64,000 nucleotides of DNA, from contig NZ_ARWE01000001.1 in assembly GCF_000384395.1 (NCBI RefSeq), positions 2,640,501 to 2,704,500 on the forward strand. Direction: 5' to 3'. A program made the position numbers and the translations under genes. Below, in pieces: positions 37,849 through 48,974 of this stretch (position 1 is the first letter of the stretch; every line of letters begins with the position of its first letter). The DNA is from Geopsychrobacter electrodiphilus DSM 16401. Its GTDB lineage: Bacteria; Desulfobacterota; Desulfuromonadia; Desulfuromonadales; Geopsychrobacteraceae. A model generated the notes under the pieces. That model did not search any database. It worked only from the letters and a program-made list of their open reading frames with translations, and had not been told where the DNA came from.

Positions 37849-39159
37849 TCAGCCTTTCCTGGGCCCGGGTTTGGACCCTGGACGTCGGCCGGCCGGGCGG
37901 CGTGAACGAGTCGAGCCCTCGGCCTTGCGTACCGGCATCGGGGGCCGCTTTCTGCGCGCTACCCGTTTGTATTCGAAGCAGAAGTCTTCATCAAGAGGCA
38001 TGGTGCTCGGAATCTGCCTGCCGAGATAATCCTCAATTTCCGGCAACTGGTACACGGTCTCTTCATCCGCGAAGCTGATCGCCTTGCCGCTGGCACCCGC
38101 CCTGGCGGTACGCCCGATGCGGTGGACATAATCCTCACGGTCTTGGGGCAGATCATAATTGACGACGTGGGTGACGTTATCCACGTGAATCCCGCGCGAC
38201 GCGACATCGGTCGCGACCAGGAAGATCACCTCGCCGGCCTTGAACTGATCGAGAATCCGCATCCGCTTCTTCTGTGGAACATCCCCCGAAAGCACGGCCG
38301 ACGCAAACCCGTTGGCCTCGAGCAGATCATTAAGACGTTCCCCTTCGATTTTGGTATTGATGAAGAGCAGCATTCGTTCGATATTCTCTTCACGCTTGAT
38401 CAGACCGTTAAGCAGGGCGAATTTTTCCCGGCGTGAAACGTGGTAGAGGATCTGCTCTATATTTTCGGCTCCGACCTGTTTCGGCGCGATCGAAACCTTC
38501 GCGGCGATATTCATGAACTCGTAGGCCAGCTCCATCACCTGGGGTGAAAGGGTCGCCGAAAAAAGCATGGTCTGACGCTTTTCAAAGGGAGGCAACTGAC
38601 GCAGGATGTAACGCAAATCCTTGATGAAACCCATATCGAACATGCGGTCGGCTTCATCAATCACCAGCATCTCAACCCGATGCATGGAAAAGACCTTCTG
38701 CTTGAAGTAGTCAATCAAGCGCCCCGGAGTAGCAACAATAATATCGACCCCGTCGGTCAGCGCCTGGCGCTGCTTGTCGTAGTCCATTCCGCCGAAAATC
38801 GCCTGCACCCGCAGACCCGTATGGGCTCCGAGCTGTTCCGCATCGCTGCAGATCTGGACCACCAGTTCACGGGTCGGGGCCATGATCAGCGCGCGGGGAT
38901 TAACAGTGGTCTCGGTTTTGCTCGCCAGCAGGCGGGTAAAAATTGAAATCAGAAAGGCCGCGGTTTTGCCGGTGCCAGTCTGGGCCTGAGCCGCGACATC
39001 CTTACCGCTGATCGCCAGCGGGATTGATTCTTCCTGAACCGGGGTCAGTTTTGTAAAGCCGGCCTCAGCGATCCCTTTGAGAACCTGGTCGGGCAAATTA
39101 AATCGGGTAAATTCCATGCAAACGTTAGCTGAGCCCGCGGGTCTCCCCGCCTGACTCAT
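37849..39159 (-). CDS. DEAD-box ATP-dependent RNA helicase
   Basis: A 436-residue helicase. The Q motif (FTKLTPVQEESIP), Walker A AQTGTGKTAAF, DEAD box VIDEADRMFD, SATLS, and the second RecA domain with VATDVASRGIHV and HRIGRTARAG are complete. A basic Arg/Pro/Gly tail (about 400-436) should bind RNA. RhlB/RhlE-like. An ATG 42 bases further in (MEFTRFNLP) is a fair alternative. It follows trpB by 51 bases inside the trp run. Confidence 0.93.
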   Translation of the reverse strand: MSQAGRPAGSANVCMEFTRFNLPDQVLKGIAEAGFTKLTPVQEESIPLAISGKDVAAQAQTGTGKTAAFLISIFTRLLASKTETTVNPRALIMAPTRELVVQICSDAEQLGAHTGLRVQAIFGGMDYDKQRQALTDGVDIIVATPGRLIDYFKQKVFSMHRVEMLVIDEADRMFDMGFIKDLRYILRQLPPFEKRQTMLFSATLSPQVMELAYEFMNIAAKVSIAPKQVGAENIEQILYHVSRREKFALLNGLIKREENIERMLLFINTKIEGERLNDLLEANGFASAVLSGDVPQKKRMRILDQFKAGEVIFLVATDVASRGIHVDNVTHVVNYDLPQDREDYVHRIGRTARAGASGKAISFADEETVYQLPEIEDYLGRQIPSTMPLDEDFCFEYKRVARRKRPPMPVRKAEGSTRSRRPAGRRPGSKPGPRKG

Positions 39160-39210
39160 CTTCCTTTCTTAAAGAGAAACGAACTAAAAAACCAATGGAT
39201 AGCCAGGCTA

Positions 39211-40407
39211 TCAAAGTGAAGCGTTCAGCGCTTCAGCAACGGTATGAATATCTTTGTCCCCGCGACCGGAGAGGCAGACGACGATTATTTGATCGGGCGT
39301 CATGGTCGGCGCCAATTTCAGGGTGTGCGCTATCGCGTGGGCACTCTCAAGTGCCGGGATAATTCCCTCGACCCGGGTCAGCCTCTGAAAAGCATCGAGC
39401 GCCTCCTGATCGGTAATCGATACATACTCGGCACGCCCGATATCATTTAAATGAGCATGTTCGGGTCCGACCCCGGGATAATCAAGGCCGGCCGATATGG
39501 AATGGGCGTGGTCGATCTGACCATCGGCATTTTGCAACAGATAAGTCTTGTTGCCGTGCAGCACGCCTTTAGCGCCGGCAGTGATCGATGCAGCATGCTT
39601 ATCGGTATCAACTCCAAGTCCAGCTGCTTCGACCCCGATCAGACGTACAGCAGTATCATTGATAAAGGGGTAAAAGAGCCCCATGGCATTGGAGCCGCCA
39701 CCGATGCAAGCCAGCGCCACATCGGGCAAGCGACCAGCCGCCTCCAGAATCTGCTCACGCGCTTCAACACCGATGACCGATTGAAAATCACGCACCATCT
39801 CGGGATAAGGATGGGGGCCAGCCACAGTCCCGATAACGTAAAATGTGTCGCGCACGTTGGTGACCCAGTAGCGCAGGGCATCGTTCATCGCATCTTTCAG
39901 AGTAGCTGTGCCGCTGGTCACTTCATGCACCCGCGCTCCGAGCAGTTTCATGCGAAAAACATTCAACGACTGGCGACGGATGTCCTCGGTCCCCATGAAG
40001 ACATCACACTCCATGCCGAACAGCGCCGCAACAGTGGCAGTCGCCACGCCATGCTGCCCGGCACCGGTCTCGGCGATCACCTTGTTTTTCCCCATACGCC
40101 GGGCAAGCAGGATCTGACCGACAGTATTATTGACCTTGTGTGCGCCGGTATGGTTGAGATCCTCGCGCTTCAGATAAACCTGAGCGCCACCCAGTTCACT
40201 GCTCAAACGCCGCGCATGGTAAAGCGGGCTGGGCCGCCCGACATATTGCCGCAGGTAATATTCAAACTCGGCGGTAAATTCCGGGTCCTGACGCGCCTCG
40301 CTATAGGCCTGCTCAAGTTCAAGCAGTGAAGGCATCAGGGTCTCGGCAACGTAACGCCCGCCGAAATCCCCATAATGCCCACGCGCATCGGGTTGTTGAT
40401 ATGTCAT
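39211..40407 (-). CDS. trpB: Tryptophan synthase beta subunit (TrpB1)
   Basis: A 398-residue PLP enzyme that joins indole and serine. PLP lysine Lys91 sits in [15 protein letters not shown], and the phosphate loop is GGGSNAMG. It has the full COMM-domain length of the TrpA-dependent type. It overlaps trpF as ATGA. A second trpB-like gene lies just upstream. Confidence 0.98.
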   Translation of the reverse strand: MTYQQPDARGHYGDFGGRYVAETLMPSLLELEQAYSEARQDPEFTAEFEYYLRQYVGRPSPLYHARRLSSELGGAQVYLKREDLNHTGAHKVNNTVGQILLARRMGKNKVIAETGAGQHGVATATVAALFGMECDVFMGTEDIRRQSLNVFRMKLLGARVHEVTSGTATLKDAMNDALRYWVTNVRDTFYVIGTVAGPHPYPEMVRDFQSVIGVEAREQILEAAGRLPDVALACIGGGSNAMGLFYPFINDTAVRLIGVEAAGLGVDTDKHAASITAGAKGVLHGNKTYLLQNADGQIDHAHSISAGLDYPGVGPEHAHLNDIGRAEYVSITDQEALDAFQRLTRVEGIIPALESAHAIAHTLKLAPTMTPDQIIVVCLSGRGDKDIHTVAEALNASL

Positions 40408-41021
40408 ATATTCCTCACCTGGCGGATAAATTCCGCCATTTCTGCATGATCTTTTCTCCCCGGCGCAGACTCAACACCGCTGGAGACATCGACCGCAAAG
40501 GGACGTACCTGGCGGATCGCCTCCGCCACATTCTGCGGATTCAGCCCGCCAGCCAGGATTACCGGATGCTGGTCGGCGAAATCCTGCAGCAACTGCCAAT
40601 CGAAAGATTCACCACTACCACCATAAAGCTGATCGGACCAAGCATCGAGCAATAGCCCAGAGACCTCATAGTCTGCTGCTGCCGCCAAACTCCCAGCATC
40701 CCTGACGCGCAACGCCTTGATCACCCGGCGTCCGGGGAACAGGCAGTCTTGCGGGGTTTCATCGCCATGCAGCTGGATCAGGTCGAGACCGCAGGCTGAA
40801 ACGGTCTGCTCGATCACCACCCGAGTTTCATTCACAAACAGACCGACGGTTGAAATAAACGGCGGCAGTGCCCTGATAATGACTGCGGCCTGGGCCGCCG
40901 TAACCGCACGCGGGCTCTTGTCATAGAAGACAAAGCCCAAGGCATCCGCGCCGGCGGCCACTGCAGCCAGCGCGTCCTCCACAGAGGTGATGCCGCAGAT
41001 TTTTACCCGCGTATACTGCAT
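40404..41021 (-). CDS. trpF: Phosphoribosylanthranilate isomerase
   Basis: A 205-residue TIM barrel. [15 protein letters not shown] holds the catalytic Cys7-type residue, with [20 protein letters not shown] and VDVSSGVES. The real start is ATG 41021; a longer frame to 41477 is the antisense-like frame of trpB2. It lies 7 bases after trpB2 and overlaps trpB by 4. Confidence 0.97.
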   Translation of the reverse strand: MQYTRVKICGITSVEDALAAVAAGADALGFVFYDKSPRAVTAAQAAVIIRALPPFISTVGLFVNETRVVIEQTVSACGLDLIQLHGDETPQDCLFPGRRVIKALRVRDAGSLAAAADYEVSGLLLDAWSDQLYGGSGESFDWQLLQDFADQHPVILAGGLNPQNVAEAIRQVRPFAVDVSSGVESAPGRKDHAEMAEFIRQVRNI

Positions 41022-41028
41022 AAGCACC

Positions 41029-42384
41029 CTAGAAAGCAACCTTCGGCAGATGCTTGAGCGATTCGGTAATCGCCTCGCTCGGATACTCAAAATCTTCCAG
41101 CTGACCGGCAAAGAAGGCGTCGTAAGAGGCCATGTCGACATGCCCGTGGCCGGAGAGATTGAAAAGAATTGTTTTATTCTGCCCCTCTTCTTTGGCCAGT
41201 AGCGCCTCGTCGATGGCGGCGCGGATGGCGTGAGACGATTCGGGCGCCGGGATAATCCCCTCGGTGCGCGCAAACAGCACGGCCGCATCGAAGCAACCGA
41301 CCTGGCCAACGGAGCGGGCCTCGATGATCCCTTCATGCAGCAGTTGCGAGACCAGAGGAGAGGCCCCGTGATAACGCAGACCACCGGCATGGATGCCAGG
41401 TGGCATAAAGTCGTGCCCCAGGGTGTACATCTTAGAGATCGGCGCCATCTTGGCGGTGTCCCCGTAATCGAAGGCATAGACCCCCTTGGTCAGGGTCGGA
41501 CAGGAGATCGGCTCCGCTGCCACCAGACGCACCTGCTTACCAGCAGCCTTATCCGCCACAAAGGGGAAGGCGAGACCGGCAAAATTGGAGCCGCCACCGT
41601 GACAGCCGATGACCACGTCAGGATAATCTCCTGCCATCGCCATCTGCTCTTTGGCCTCCAGCCCGATCACGGTCTGGTGCAGGCAGACATGATTGAGCAC
41701 GCTGCCCAGGGCATAATGCGTATCGGCATGGGTCGCCGCATCTTCAACGGCTTCGCTGATCGCGATGCCGAGCGAACCATTACTGTCGGGATCAGCTGCA
41801 AGGATACCACGCCCGGAGTTTGTCAGGTTGGACGGCGAAGGGATGACGTTGGCGCCCCAGAGCTGCATCATGCTTTTACGGTACGGCTTCTGCGCATAAC
41901 TGATCTTGACCATATAGACGGTACATTCGAGACCAAATTTCTGGCAGGCGAGCGCTATCGAAGAGCCCCACTGTCCTGCTCCGGTCTCACTGGCGATCCG
42001 CTTGATCCCTTCCTTTTTATTATAGTAGGCCTGCGGCACAGCAGTGTTCGGCTTGTGGCTCCCCGCCGGAGAAACCCCTTCGTACTTGTAATAGATCTTG
42101 GCCGTGGTCCCCAAGGCCTTTTCCAGAGCGTGGGCACGGTACAGCGGCGAAGGACGCCAGAGGCGTAAAATCTCGAGGACTGGCGCAGGGATATCGATCC
42201 AGCGCTGGTTCGACATCTCCTGTTCGATCAGCGCCATGGGGAAGAGGGGCGCCAGGTCATCGGGCGATACTGGTTGTCCGGTCCCGGGGTGAACCACCGG
42301 CGCCATCTGCCCGGGCATATCAGGAATCACATTGTACCACTGCTTGGGAAGACGATCTTCAGGCAGAATAAATTTGGTCTGCAT
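41029..42384 (-). CDS. trpB2: TrpB2-type tryptophan synthase beta-like protein
   Basis: A 451-residue PLP enzyme of the TrpB2 class, longer than TrpB1. PLP lysine Lys111 is in [13 protein letters not shown], and the phosphate loop is [10 protein letters not shown]. Extra N-terminal and mid-protein segments stop TrpA binding in known members, which can use indole or O-phosphoserine directly. It lies between trpC and trpF, so it is co-expressed with the normal pathway. Confidence 0.95.
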   Translation of the reverse strand: MQTKFILPEDRLPKQWYNVIPDMPGQMAPVVHPGTGQPVSPDDLAPLFPMALIEQEMSNQRWIDIPAPVLEILRLWRPSPLYRAHALEKALGTTAKIYYKYEGVSPAGSHKPNTAVPQAYYNKKEGIKRIASETGAGQWGSSIALACQKFGLECTVYMVKISYAQKPYRKSMMQLWGANVIPSPSNLTNSGRGILAADPDSNGSLGIAISEAVEDAATHADTHYALGSVLNHVCLHQTVIGLEAKEQMAMAGDYPDVVIGCHGGGSNFAGLAFPFVADKAAGKQVRLVAAEPISCPTLTKGVYAFDYGDTAKMAPISKMYTLGHDFMPPGIHAGGLRYHGASPLVSQLLHEGIIEARSVGQVGCFDAAVLFARTEGIIPAPESSHAIRAAIDEALLAKEEGQNKTILFNLSGHGHVDMASYDAFFAGQLEDFEYPSEAITESLKHLPKVAF

Positions 42385-42460
42385 CGCTCATTACCTCCAG
42401 GTCAGTTCATATATGGATTGAAATCGGGTTGCCCCATTTCTCGGATTTCGATTCTTGTAG

Positions 42461-43246
42461 CTACCCGAGTAGTTCCTGCATCTTTGCGCCGATGTCCGCT
42501 TCGCGCATCAGGCTTTCACCGATCAGAAACGCCCTGGCGCCAGCCTGTTGCAGGGTTTCGATGTCGCGGCGAGTGTTGATGCCGCTTTCAGCGACAATCA
42601 GACGCTCCGCAGGGATCAGCTTGGCCAGACGTGCGGTGGTCCCCAGATCGGTGACGAAGGTTTTGAGGTTACGGTTATTGACGCCGATCAGTTCACAATC
42701 TGTTTGCAGCGCCGCCTCGAGTTCCTCTTCGTTATGCACTTCAAGAAGGACGTCCAGTCCCAGCTCAGCGGCCACCCCGCTGAATTCCTGCAACTGACCG
42801 ACCGAGAGCATTGCCGCAATCAGCAACACCGCATCGGCGCCATGGACCCGCGCTTCGACAATCTGATAAGAATCGCAGATAAAATCCTTGCGCAGTAGCG
42901 GCAACGAGACCTGTTCGCGGATCAACCCCAGATAACGCAGGTGGCCATAAAAGAACTGCTCGTCAGTCAGGACCGACAGACAGGTCGCACCGTGAGTCTG
43001 GTAACTTTCGGCGATTTCGAGCGGATCAAAATCAGCGCGAATGATTCCTTTGGAAGGGGAACCCTTTTTTACTTCGGTAATCAGCGCGGTCCAGCCTGAG
43101 CTACTGGCCATCCGCAGAGCGCGGGCAAAACCGCGAGGCACATCTTCAACATCCCCGACCCGCATGCTGAGCTCGGCGAGGGACATCGCCACCTTGGCGG
43201 CAGCCACCTCCGCTTTTTTAACGGCGACAATCTTATCCAGAATCAT
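42461..43246 (-). CDS. trpC: Indole-3-glycerol phosphate synthase
   Basis: A 261-residue TIM barrel that closes the indole ring. [27 protein letters not shown] and [10 protein letters not shown] give the catalytic Lys and Glu positions. It overlaps trpD as ATGA and is a single-function enzyme, as trpF is separate. Confidence 0.97.
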   Translation of the reverse strand: MILDKIVAVKKAEVAAAKVAMSLAELSMRVGDVEDVPRGFARALRMASSSGWTALITEVKKGSPSKGIIRADFDPLEIAESYQTHGATCLSVLTDEQFFYGHLRYLGLIREQVSLPLLRKDFICDSYQIVEARVHGADAVLLIAAMLSVGQLQEFSGVAAELGLDVLLEVHNEEELEAALQTDCELIGVNNRNLKTFVTDLGTTARLAKLIPAERLIVAESGINTRRDIETLQQAGARAFLIGESLMREADIGAKMQELLG

Positions 43247-44292
43247 TGATTCGTCATCCTGATCAGCGCCTCAAGCTTCGCCAGGGCCAGCCCGGCATCG
43301 AGGACCGACGCAATCTGATCCATCCCATCAGGGATCGATTCGGCCAACCCCGCAGCCACCAGGGCATAGCCGCCGTTCAACACGACGATATCCCGCTTCG
43401 GGCCCTTTTCGCCAGCCAGGATGGCACGTACGATCGCCGCATTAGACTCGGCATCCCCGCCCTGCAGATCGTCGAGACGACAACGTTTCAGTCCGAACTG
43501 CTCGGGCTCAATGGTCTCCAGTTCGACCATCCCGCCGGAAATCACCGCAACCTTGGAAGGCCCGGTCAGAGTGATCTCGTCCATACCGTCATCGCCGTGG
43601 ACCACAAAGCCGCGTTTGCAGCCGAGTTGGGCCAGAACTTTGGCCAGGGGCTCGACGAGTTCGGCACTGAAGACCCCCAGCACCTGACGATTGGCACCGG
43701 CCGGGTTGGTCAAAGGACCGAGCACGTTAAAAATGGTGCGGATGCCGATTTCACGCCGCGGGCCGATGGCATGCTTCATCGCCGAGTGCAAGGCCGGCGC
43801 AAAGAGAAACCCGATCCCGATCTCTTCGATACATTGTGCAACCGTATCCGAAGTCACATCGAGGTTGACCCCGAGTTTTTCGAGCACATCCGCGCTGCCG
43901 CAGGTCGACGAGATACTGCGATTGCCATGCTTGGCGACCTTGGCCCCACAGGCGGCAACCGCCAGGGCGACCGTGGTTGAAACATTGAAGGTCTTGGTGC
44001 CGCTGCCGCCGGTGCCGCAGGTGTCGATAATAGTTTCCCGATCGACGTTTATCTCCTCGCGGTCGATATCGACCACATGTCCGACCCGGATCGGGGTGGC
44101 ATGCTCACGCATAACCCGCGCGGCACCGGTGATTTCAGCGACGGTCTCCCCCTTCATGCGCAGCGCGGTAATAAACGCGCCGATCTGCGCCGGGGTCGCC
44201 TCGCCGCCCATGATCTGGTTCATCACCTCGATCATCTCCCCCTCGGTGAGATCCTGCCGGTCAACAACCTTGCTGATAGCCTGTTTGATCAT
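43243..44292 (-). CDS. trpD: Anthranilate phosphoribosyltransferase
   Basis: A 349-residue enzyme that adds phosphoribose to anthranilate. [15 protein letters not shown] binds PRPP, and [18 protein letters not shown] binds anthranilate. It overlaps trpG and trpC by 4 bases each. Confidence 0.97.
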   Translation of the reverse strand: MIKQAISKVVDRQDLTEGEMIEVMNQIMGGEATPAQIGAFITALRMKGETVAEITGAARVMREHATPIRVGHVVDIDREEINVDRETIIDTCGTGGSGTKTFNVSTTVALAVAACGAKVAKHGNRSISSTCGSADVLEKLGVNLDVTSDTVAQCIEEIGIGFLFAPALHSAMKHAIGPRREIGIRTIFNVLGPLTNPAGANRQVLGVFSAELVEPLAKVLAQLGCKRGFVVHGDDGMDEITLTGPSKVAVISGGMVELETIEPEQFGLKRCRLDDLQGGDAESNAAIVRAILAGEKGPKRDIVVLNGGYALVAAGLAESIPDGMDQIASVLDAGLALAKLEALIRMTNQ

Positions 44293-44870
44293 GGTGTGGC
44301 CTCCGCACTGAGTTTCAAAAAGTTGGCCAGTAGCTGCATGCCAGATGTCGTCAAGATCGATTCGGGATGAAACTGTACCCCCCAGATCGGCAGGGCACGA
44401 TGTTCCAGCGCCATAATCACCTCATCGTCGGTCCAGGCCGTCACCCTGAGACACGCGGGCAGACTGGTGCGTTCGGCGATCAGCGAATGATAGCGGGTGG
44501 CAATAAACGGGTTATCGACCCCGCTAAAAATGCCCCTGCCGTCATGTTCTATCATACTCGTTTTACCGTGCATCAGTCGATCGGCGCGCACCACCTTACC
44601 GCCGAAGGCCGCGGTGATCGACTGGTGGCCGAGACAGATGCCGAGGAGTGGTATTTTACCGGCAAAGTGCTGAATCGCCGGCACCGAGATGCCGGCTTCG
44701 TTCGGGGTGCAGGGCCCTGGAGAGATCACCAGATGCTGCGGCGCCAGCCGTTCGATATCGGCAATATCCAGCTTGTCGTTGCGCACCACCAGAACCTCTT
44801 CCCCCAACTCCATAAAATACTGAACCAGATTGTAGGTGAAGCTGTCGTAATTATCGATCATCAGCAGCAT
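44289..44870 (-). CDS. trpG: Anthranilate synthase glutamine amidotransferase component
   Basis: A 193-residue class-I amidotransferase. Nucleophile Cys79 is in [10 protein letters not shown], and the catalytic His-Glu pair is in VQFHPES. It supplies ammonia to TrpE. I use ATG 44870, four bases after trpE, where the [11 protein letters not shown] motif starts; a longer frame would overlap trpE. Confidence 0.96.
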   Translation of the reverse strand: MLLMIDNYDSFTYNLVQYFMELGEEVLVVRNDKLDIADIERLAPQHLVISPGPCTPNEAGISVPAIQHFAGKIPLLGICLGHQSITAAFGGKVVRADRLMHGKTSMIEHDGRGIFSGVDNPFIATRYHSLIAERTSLPACLRVTAWTDDEVIMALEHRALPIWGVQFHPESILTTSGMQLLANFLKLSAEATP

Positions 44871-44874
44871 GGCG

Positions 44875-46356
44875 CTAGTCCAGACCTTTATTAGCCATTT
44901 CAATGGCGCGTTTCACGCCACGAGCCTTGTTGAGAGTCTCCTGATATTCCATTTCGGGATCGCTGTCAGCGACGATGCCCGCCCCGGCCTGCAGCAGGAT
45001 GCGCCCCTTTTCAACCATCAGGGTGCGGATCGCGATGGCCAGATCCATATTGCCACTGAATGAAAAGTAACCGACGGCGCCGCCGTAAACTCCGCGCCTG
45101 TGCGGCTCGAACTGGTCGATAATCTCCATCGCCCGGATCTTCGGTGACCCGGAGAGGGTCCCGGCCGGGAAGGCGGCCCGAAAGACATCGAAGGCGTCAA
45201 GCCCCTCGCGCAACTGACCGCGCACGTTGGAGACAATGTGCATCACGTGGGAATAGCGCTCGATAACCATCAGCTCGCTGACCTCAACGCTGCCGCCCCG
45301 CGCAACCCGACCGACGTCATTGCGCCCCAGGTCGATGAGCATAATGTGCTCGGCACGCTCCTTGGGGTCGGCCAGCAGCTCGGCCTCGAGGCGACGGTCC
45401 TCTTCCGGGGTCTCCCCCCGCGGGCGGGTCCCGGCAATCGGCCGGACCTCGACCTGCTCCCCCTCTTTACGCACCAGCACCTCGGGCGAAGCGCCGACCA
45501 CCAGATTCTCGCCGAAGCGCAGAAAGTACATATAAGGCGAGGGGTTGATCGTCCGCAGCGCGCGGTAGATATCAAAAGGGTCGGCCTGCAGTTTTCCTTC
45601 GAAACGCTGCGAGAGGACGACCTGGAAGATATCGCCGGAGCGGATATACTCCTTGCAGTCCTCGACCGCCTGGCGAAAACCGGCCGGGGTAAAATTGGGG
45701 GTCAACACCTGCTCGGGGGCCTCATGCTGTGGCGCTATCCGATGCGGCAGCGGTTGACGCAGCTGCTCGATCAAAGCTTCGATCCGCTCGACACCACGCT
45801 GATAAGCAGCCTGCGGATCTTCCTGGTCCGCGAGCAGGACGTTGCACACGACCTTGATCTTCTGGCGCATGTTGTCGAAGATCAGCAACCCTTCGGTGAG
45901 CAGAAAGCAGGCGTCCCAGTTATCGCTGTCGCGCGAATTCTTGTCGGGCAGTTCCTCAACAAAACGCACCATGTCGTAACCGAGATAACCAACTGCGCCG
46001 CCGAAGAAGCGAGGCAGCCCCGCGATCTCCACCGGACGATAGGCCTCGAGTAATTGCTGGAGCTCGGCAAGAGGATCATCCGACTCACCGCTCTGTTCAA
46101 GCTGGTCGCCATTGACAACTTCAAAATAGCGATCGCGGCAGCGAAAGATCCGCGCCGGGCCACTCCCCAAAAAGGAGTAGCGCGCCCACTTCTCACCCCC
46201 CTCGATTGATTCGAGCAGAAACGAGGTCTGACCATCATCAATTTTACGGAAGGCGGAAACCGGAGTCTCCATATCGGCGAGAATTTCGCGATAGACCGGA
46301 ATCAGGTTGCCCTGTTGCGCCAGAGCCAGGAATTCTTGTCGGGAAGGGTAATACAT
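44875..46356 (-). CDS. trpE: Anthranilate synthase component I
   Basis: A 493-residue chorismate-using enzyme. The Trp feedback motif LLESIEGG (Leu47-Ser50) is near the N-terminus. The C-terminal chorismate-binding domain holds [26 protein letters not shown] and [16 protein letters not shown] use ATG 46356; a GTG at 46395 would add 13 residues. It is the first trp gene, and the tryptophan pathway after it is complete. Confidence 0.97.
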   Translation of the reverse strand: MYYPSRQEFLALAQQGNLIPVYREILADMETPVSAFRKIDDGQTSFLLESIEGGEKWARYSFLGSGPARIFRCRDRYFEVVNGDQLEQSGESDDPLAELQQLLEAYRPVEIAGLPRFFGGAVGYLGYDMVRFVEELPDKNSRDSDNWDACFLLTEGLLIFDNMRQKIKVVCNVLLADQEDPQAAYQRGVERIEALIEQLRQPLPHRIAPQHEAPEQVLTPNFTPAGFRQAVEDCKEYIRSGDIFQVVLSQRFEGKLQADPFDIYRALRTINPSPYMYFLRFGENLVVGASPEVLVRKEGEQVEVRPIAGTRPRGETPEEDRRLEAELLADPKERAEHIMLIDLGRNDVGRVARGGSVEVSELMVIERYSHVMHIVSNVRGQLREGLDAFDVFRAAFPAGTLSGSPKIRAMEIIDQFEPHRRGVYGGAVGYFSFSGNMDLAIAIRTLMVEKGRILLQAGAGIVADSDPEMEYQETLNKARGVKRAIEMANKGLD

Positions 46357-46385
46357 GTTGGACCTGTCACGGGCAAAAATAGAAA

Positions 46386-46415
46386 TTTCTACCACTTAAG
46401 ACCGCGAAAAGTCAA
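46386..46415 (-). promoter_or_regulatory. Candidate trp operon promoter
   Basis: On the minus strand, -35 TTGACT (46415-46410), an 18-base spacer and -10 TAGAAA (46391-46386) lie about 30 bases before the trpE ATG. The leader would be too short for a leader-peptide attenuator, so control may be by feedback or a repressor. The rest of the 46417-46633 gap shows nothing clear. Confidence 0.4.
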
Positions 46416-46633
46416 GAATTTGCGGGACTTTCCCAGACAGGAAACTCTAAGATAAACAATCAACGAACAAGCCTCGGCACCTTGCGTCCCCACCTGAAAT
46501 CTTCGAGAAAGACCGGTCAACCCGCCATCAGGCATTTTAAATTCAGAGATATCAATTTCAATGACCTAGATAAATATTAAACGCAGAGGACCTCACGCAG
46601 CGGCAGTCTTAATAACCTTCGATACCCAGAAAT

Positions 46634-47863
46634 TTAATCTCCCGCTGTTATCTGCTTCGACTTCTTCGGTTTTTTCGGGCGCGCAGCCAGCTGGCGCGTC
46701 AAGGGGACCTTATGGGTGGGGATGAAGCCCGACTCCTGTTTGCGCTCCAGCGTCTGCCCCAGCAGTGTTTCAATGCGCGAGAGAATTTTGACTTCATCGG
46801 CGCTGACCAGCGAGACTCCCTCGCCCTCTAACCCGGCACGCCCGGTCCGCCCGATGCGATGGATATAGTCTTCCGCCACCTTCGGCAGGTCGAAATTAAC
46901 CACCAGAGGCAGCTCCAAAACGTCAATCCCGCGCGCTGCGACATCGGTCGCGACCAGGACGGCAACCCTGTTGGCCTTAAACTCGGCGAGATTGCGACTG
47001 CGAACGGCCTGGCTCTTGTCCCCATGAATAGGAGCCGCAGAGATGCCGGCCCGAACCAACTGGGTGACCAGACTGTCTGCCCGTTCCCGGCTGCGGACAA
47101 AAACCAGCACCTGCGTCCAGCCCCTGCTCCGGATCAGATGAACAAGCAGAGCCGGCTTCTGCTCTTTGTCGACCTGGTAGAGGTACTGTCGCACGCTGGT
47201 CGCGGCCATATTGGGCGGGTTGATTTCGATCTGAACTGGACATTTAAGTAGGCCATCAACCAGCGACTGAACCTCGAGTGAGCTGGTCGCTGAAAAGAGC
47301 AGGGTTTGACGCCGGTTCGGCAGCAGAGCGATAAGTTTAAGGATATCGTCCCTGAACCCCAGGTCCAGCATCCGGTCTGCTTCATCGAGCACCAGGATTT
47401 CCAACTGAGTGAACCTGACGGCGTTCTGCCGGTACAGATCGAGCAGCCGCCCCGGTGTCGCGATCAACACATCAGTCCCGCCACGCAGCCGCATCATCTG
47501 CGGATTGATCTTGACCCCGCCAAAGACCACGCCTGATTTCAGCGGCAGGTAGCGCCGAAAGAGCCTAACCGCTTCCGCCAGCTGCTGCGCCAGTTCGCGC
47601 GTCGGGGTAAGAATCAGGGCGCGGATATGGTTAGCTTTGACTCTTTGTCCCGGGCCAAGACGCTGTAACAGCGGCAGCACAAAACTTGCAGTCTTGCCGG
47701 TACCAGTTTGAGCCGTTGCCATGAGATCTTGACCTTCAAGGATCGCGGGAATCGACTGCTGTTGGATGGCTGTCGGCGTAACATATCCGACCTCCTCAAT
47801 CACACGAAGGATCGGCGACAGGAGTCCAAGCGCAGAGAATGTCATTGGAGGATTGGTATTCAA
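46634..47863 (-). CDS. rhlE: DEAD-box ATP-dependent RNA helicase, RhlE-like
   Basis: A 409-residue helicase with all motifs: TPTAIQQQSIP, AQTGTGKTASF, VLDEADRMLD, SATSS, VATDVAARGIDV, HRIGRTGRAG, and a Lys/Pro-rich basic tail. It is distinct from the copy in the trp run. It stands alone, 247 bases after the MYG1 gene. Confidence 0.92.
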   Translation of the reverse strand: MNTNPPMTFSALGLLSPILRVIEEVGYVTPTAIQQQSIPAILEGQDLMATAQTGTGKTASFVLPLLQRLGPGQRVKANHIRALILTPTRELAQQLAEAVRLFRRYLPLKSGVVFGGVKINPQMMRLRGGTDVLIATPGRLLDLYRQNAVRFTQLEILVLDEADRMLDLGFRDDILKLIALLPNRRQTLLFSATSSLEVQSLVDGLLKCPVQIEINPPNMAATSVRQYLYQVDKEQKPALLVHLIRSRGWTQVLVFVRSRERADSLVTQLVRAGISAAPIHGDKSQAVRSRNLAEFKANRVAVLVATDVAARGIDVLELPLVVNFDLPKVAEDYIHRIGRTGRAGLEGEGVSLVSADEVKILSRIETLLGQTLERKQESGFIPTHKVPLTRQLAARPKKPKKSKQITAGD

Positions 47864-47918
47864 TCTATTATGTCCTGGGGAGAGTTTCGAATCAGCTGTA
47901 GCCTTCCGCTATACGTCC

Positions 47919-48105
47919 CATGCCTGACCAAATTCCTGTCGAACCGCTGTGGCTATCGCTGTGTCAGTATCTGATGACGCGAACATCTGACCGTTTGCCA
48001 GCAACGGGACAGAACTCTGCAAAAGAGGGATTAATTAAAGTGTCCAGCAAGATTGGTGGAGCCTAAAGACGTTGATGGTGGGATAACCAAAATCGGTCAG
48101 GCATG
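47919..48105. repeat. Perfect 11-bp inverted repeat pair in a gene-free gap
   Basis: CATGCCTGACC (47919-47929) and its exact complement GGTCAGGCATG (48095-48105) lie about 165 bases apart between rhlE and the MYG1 gene. The inner sequence does not pair further. It may be chance, or the ends of a small element. The gap 47864-48110 holds no gene I can support. Confidence 0.35.
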
Positions 48106-48110
48106 TTCCA

Positions 48111-48974
48111 TCATAGATCTGTGCCTGTATCGTCAACAGCGCCGAAATCTGCTACAGCGTGCGAGGCCAGCTGTATGACCTCTTCAAGGGGCAGCCTGAA
48201 TTCGGTTTTGGCCAAAAATCCGTTGGCATGAACAAAGCTGACCTCGGGATAATCCTTGATCTTCAGAAAGTCGACCACCCGGTTGTCCCCCAGCCGCAGC
48301 AACTCCCAGCCAGCTCCGCGCACCGAAGGGGTTATGCTCATAACGATAGCGTCATCATTGAGATGACGCAGATAGAGTTCCATCGCCAGTTTGGGGGATT
48401 TGTCGATACTGCTGGTAATCGCCTTGAGATGTCCGATCTGAACAACCTGCGCCTCGAGCTTTAGTCGCGCAAGGCGCTTCATCTTGCGTTCGATCAGGGC
48501 CAACATATCCTGGCCCAGCGCCTTCATGAACTCATAGAGCAGATCATTTTTCTCCAAGCTATCGTGCCTGGAAAAACGCGACAGAATATAGCCATCGATG
48601 GGCGAGGACGAGGCAAAGAGCACGCTGGAGTCGATGCCCAGATGCTCGGCCGTCTGGTAAGGTCCGCGGACATCCATCATGCTCATGTGCGGGTACCAGA
48701 CAAACATCGACATGGCGGCATCATGATGACCGAGATGCTGCATGACCAGATGAAAAGCGCAGGGGAGCGAGGGGTCCTGATGATGGTCGAAGTTGTTCCG
48801 GTCCGGGGTATATTCCATCCCGACATCCACCACGTAGGTGTCAGGATCGGCCAACTCTTCACTGGTCGGCTCACGCCGAAAAACCTTGGCGTCACCAAGG
48901 ATCGCCAACAGCACGCTGACCGACATGAAGTCATCTTTATGCGCGCTTCCCGGGTGTGCAATGATTTTATACAT
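48111..48974 (-). CDS. MYG1/GAMM1 family predicted metal-dependent hydrolase
   Basis: A 287-residue DHH-like protein. AHPGSAHKDDF at the N-terminus and VVDVGMEYTPDRNNFDHHQD form the metal-binding part of the MYG1 family. VHANGFLAKTEF near the end is another family mark. Eukaryotic MYG1 is a 3'-5' RNA exonuclease; the bacterial role is not proven. No operon partner is clear. Confidence 0.85.
   Translation of the reverse strand: MYKIIAHPGSAHKDDFMSVSVLLAILGDAKVFRREPTSEELADPDTYVVDVGMEYTPDRNNFDHHQDPSLPCAFHLVMQHLGHHDAAMSMFVWYPHMSMMDVRGPYQTAEHLGIDSSVLFASSSPIDGYILSRFSRHDSLEKNDLLYEFMKALGQDMLALIERKMKRLARLKLEAQVVQIGHLKAITSSIDKSPKLAMELYLRHLNDDAIVMSITPSVRGAGWELLRLGDNRVVDFLKIKDYPEVSFVHANGFLAKTEFRLPLEEVIQLASHAVADFGAVDDTGTDL

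Noticed and set aside
39451-40329. Plus-strand open frames opposite trpB and, at 41230-42168, opposite trpB2
   Set aside because: Both mirror conserved enzymes with intact motifs; composition is shadow-like.
41022-41477. N-terminal extension of trpF
   Set aside because: It reads Arg/Ser-rich antisense-type sequence over the trpB2 end; the TrpF fold starts at ATG 41021.
46357-46633. trp leader peptide and attenuator
   Set aside because: No short Trp-rich frame or terminator/antiterminator pair is visible, and the likely promoter lies only about 30 bases before trpE.
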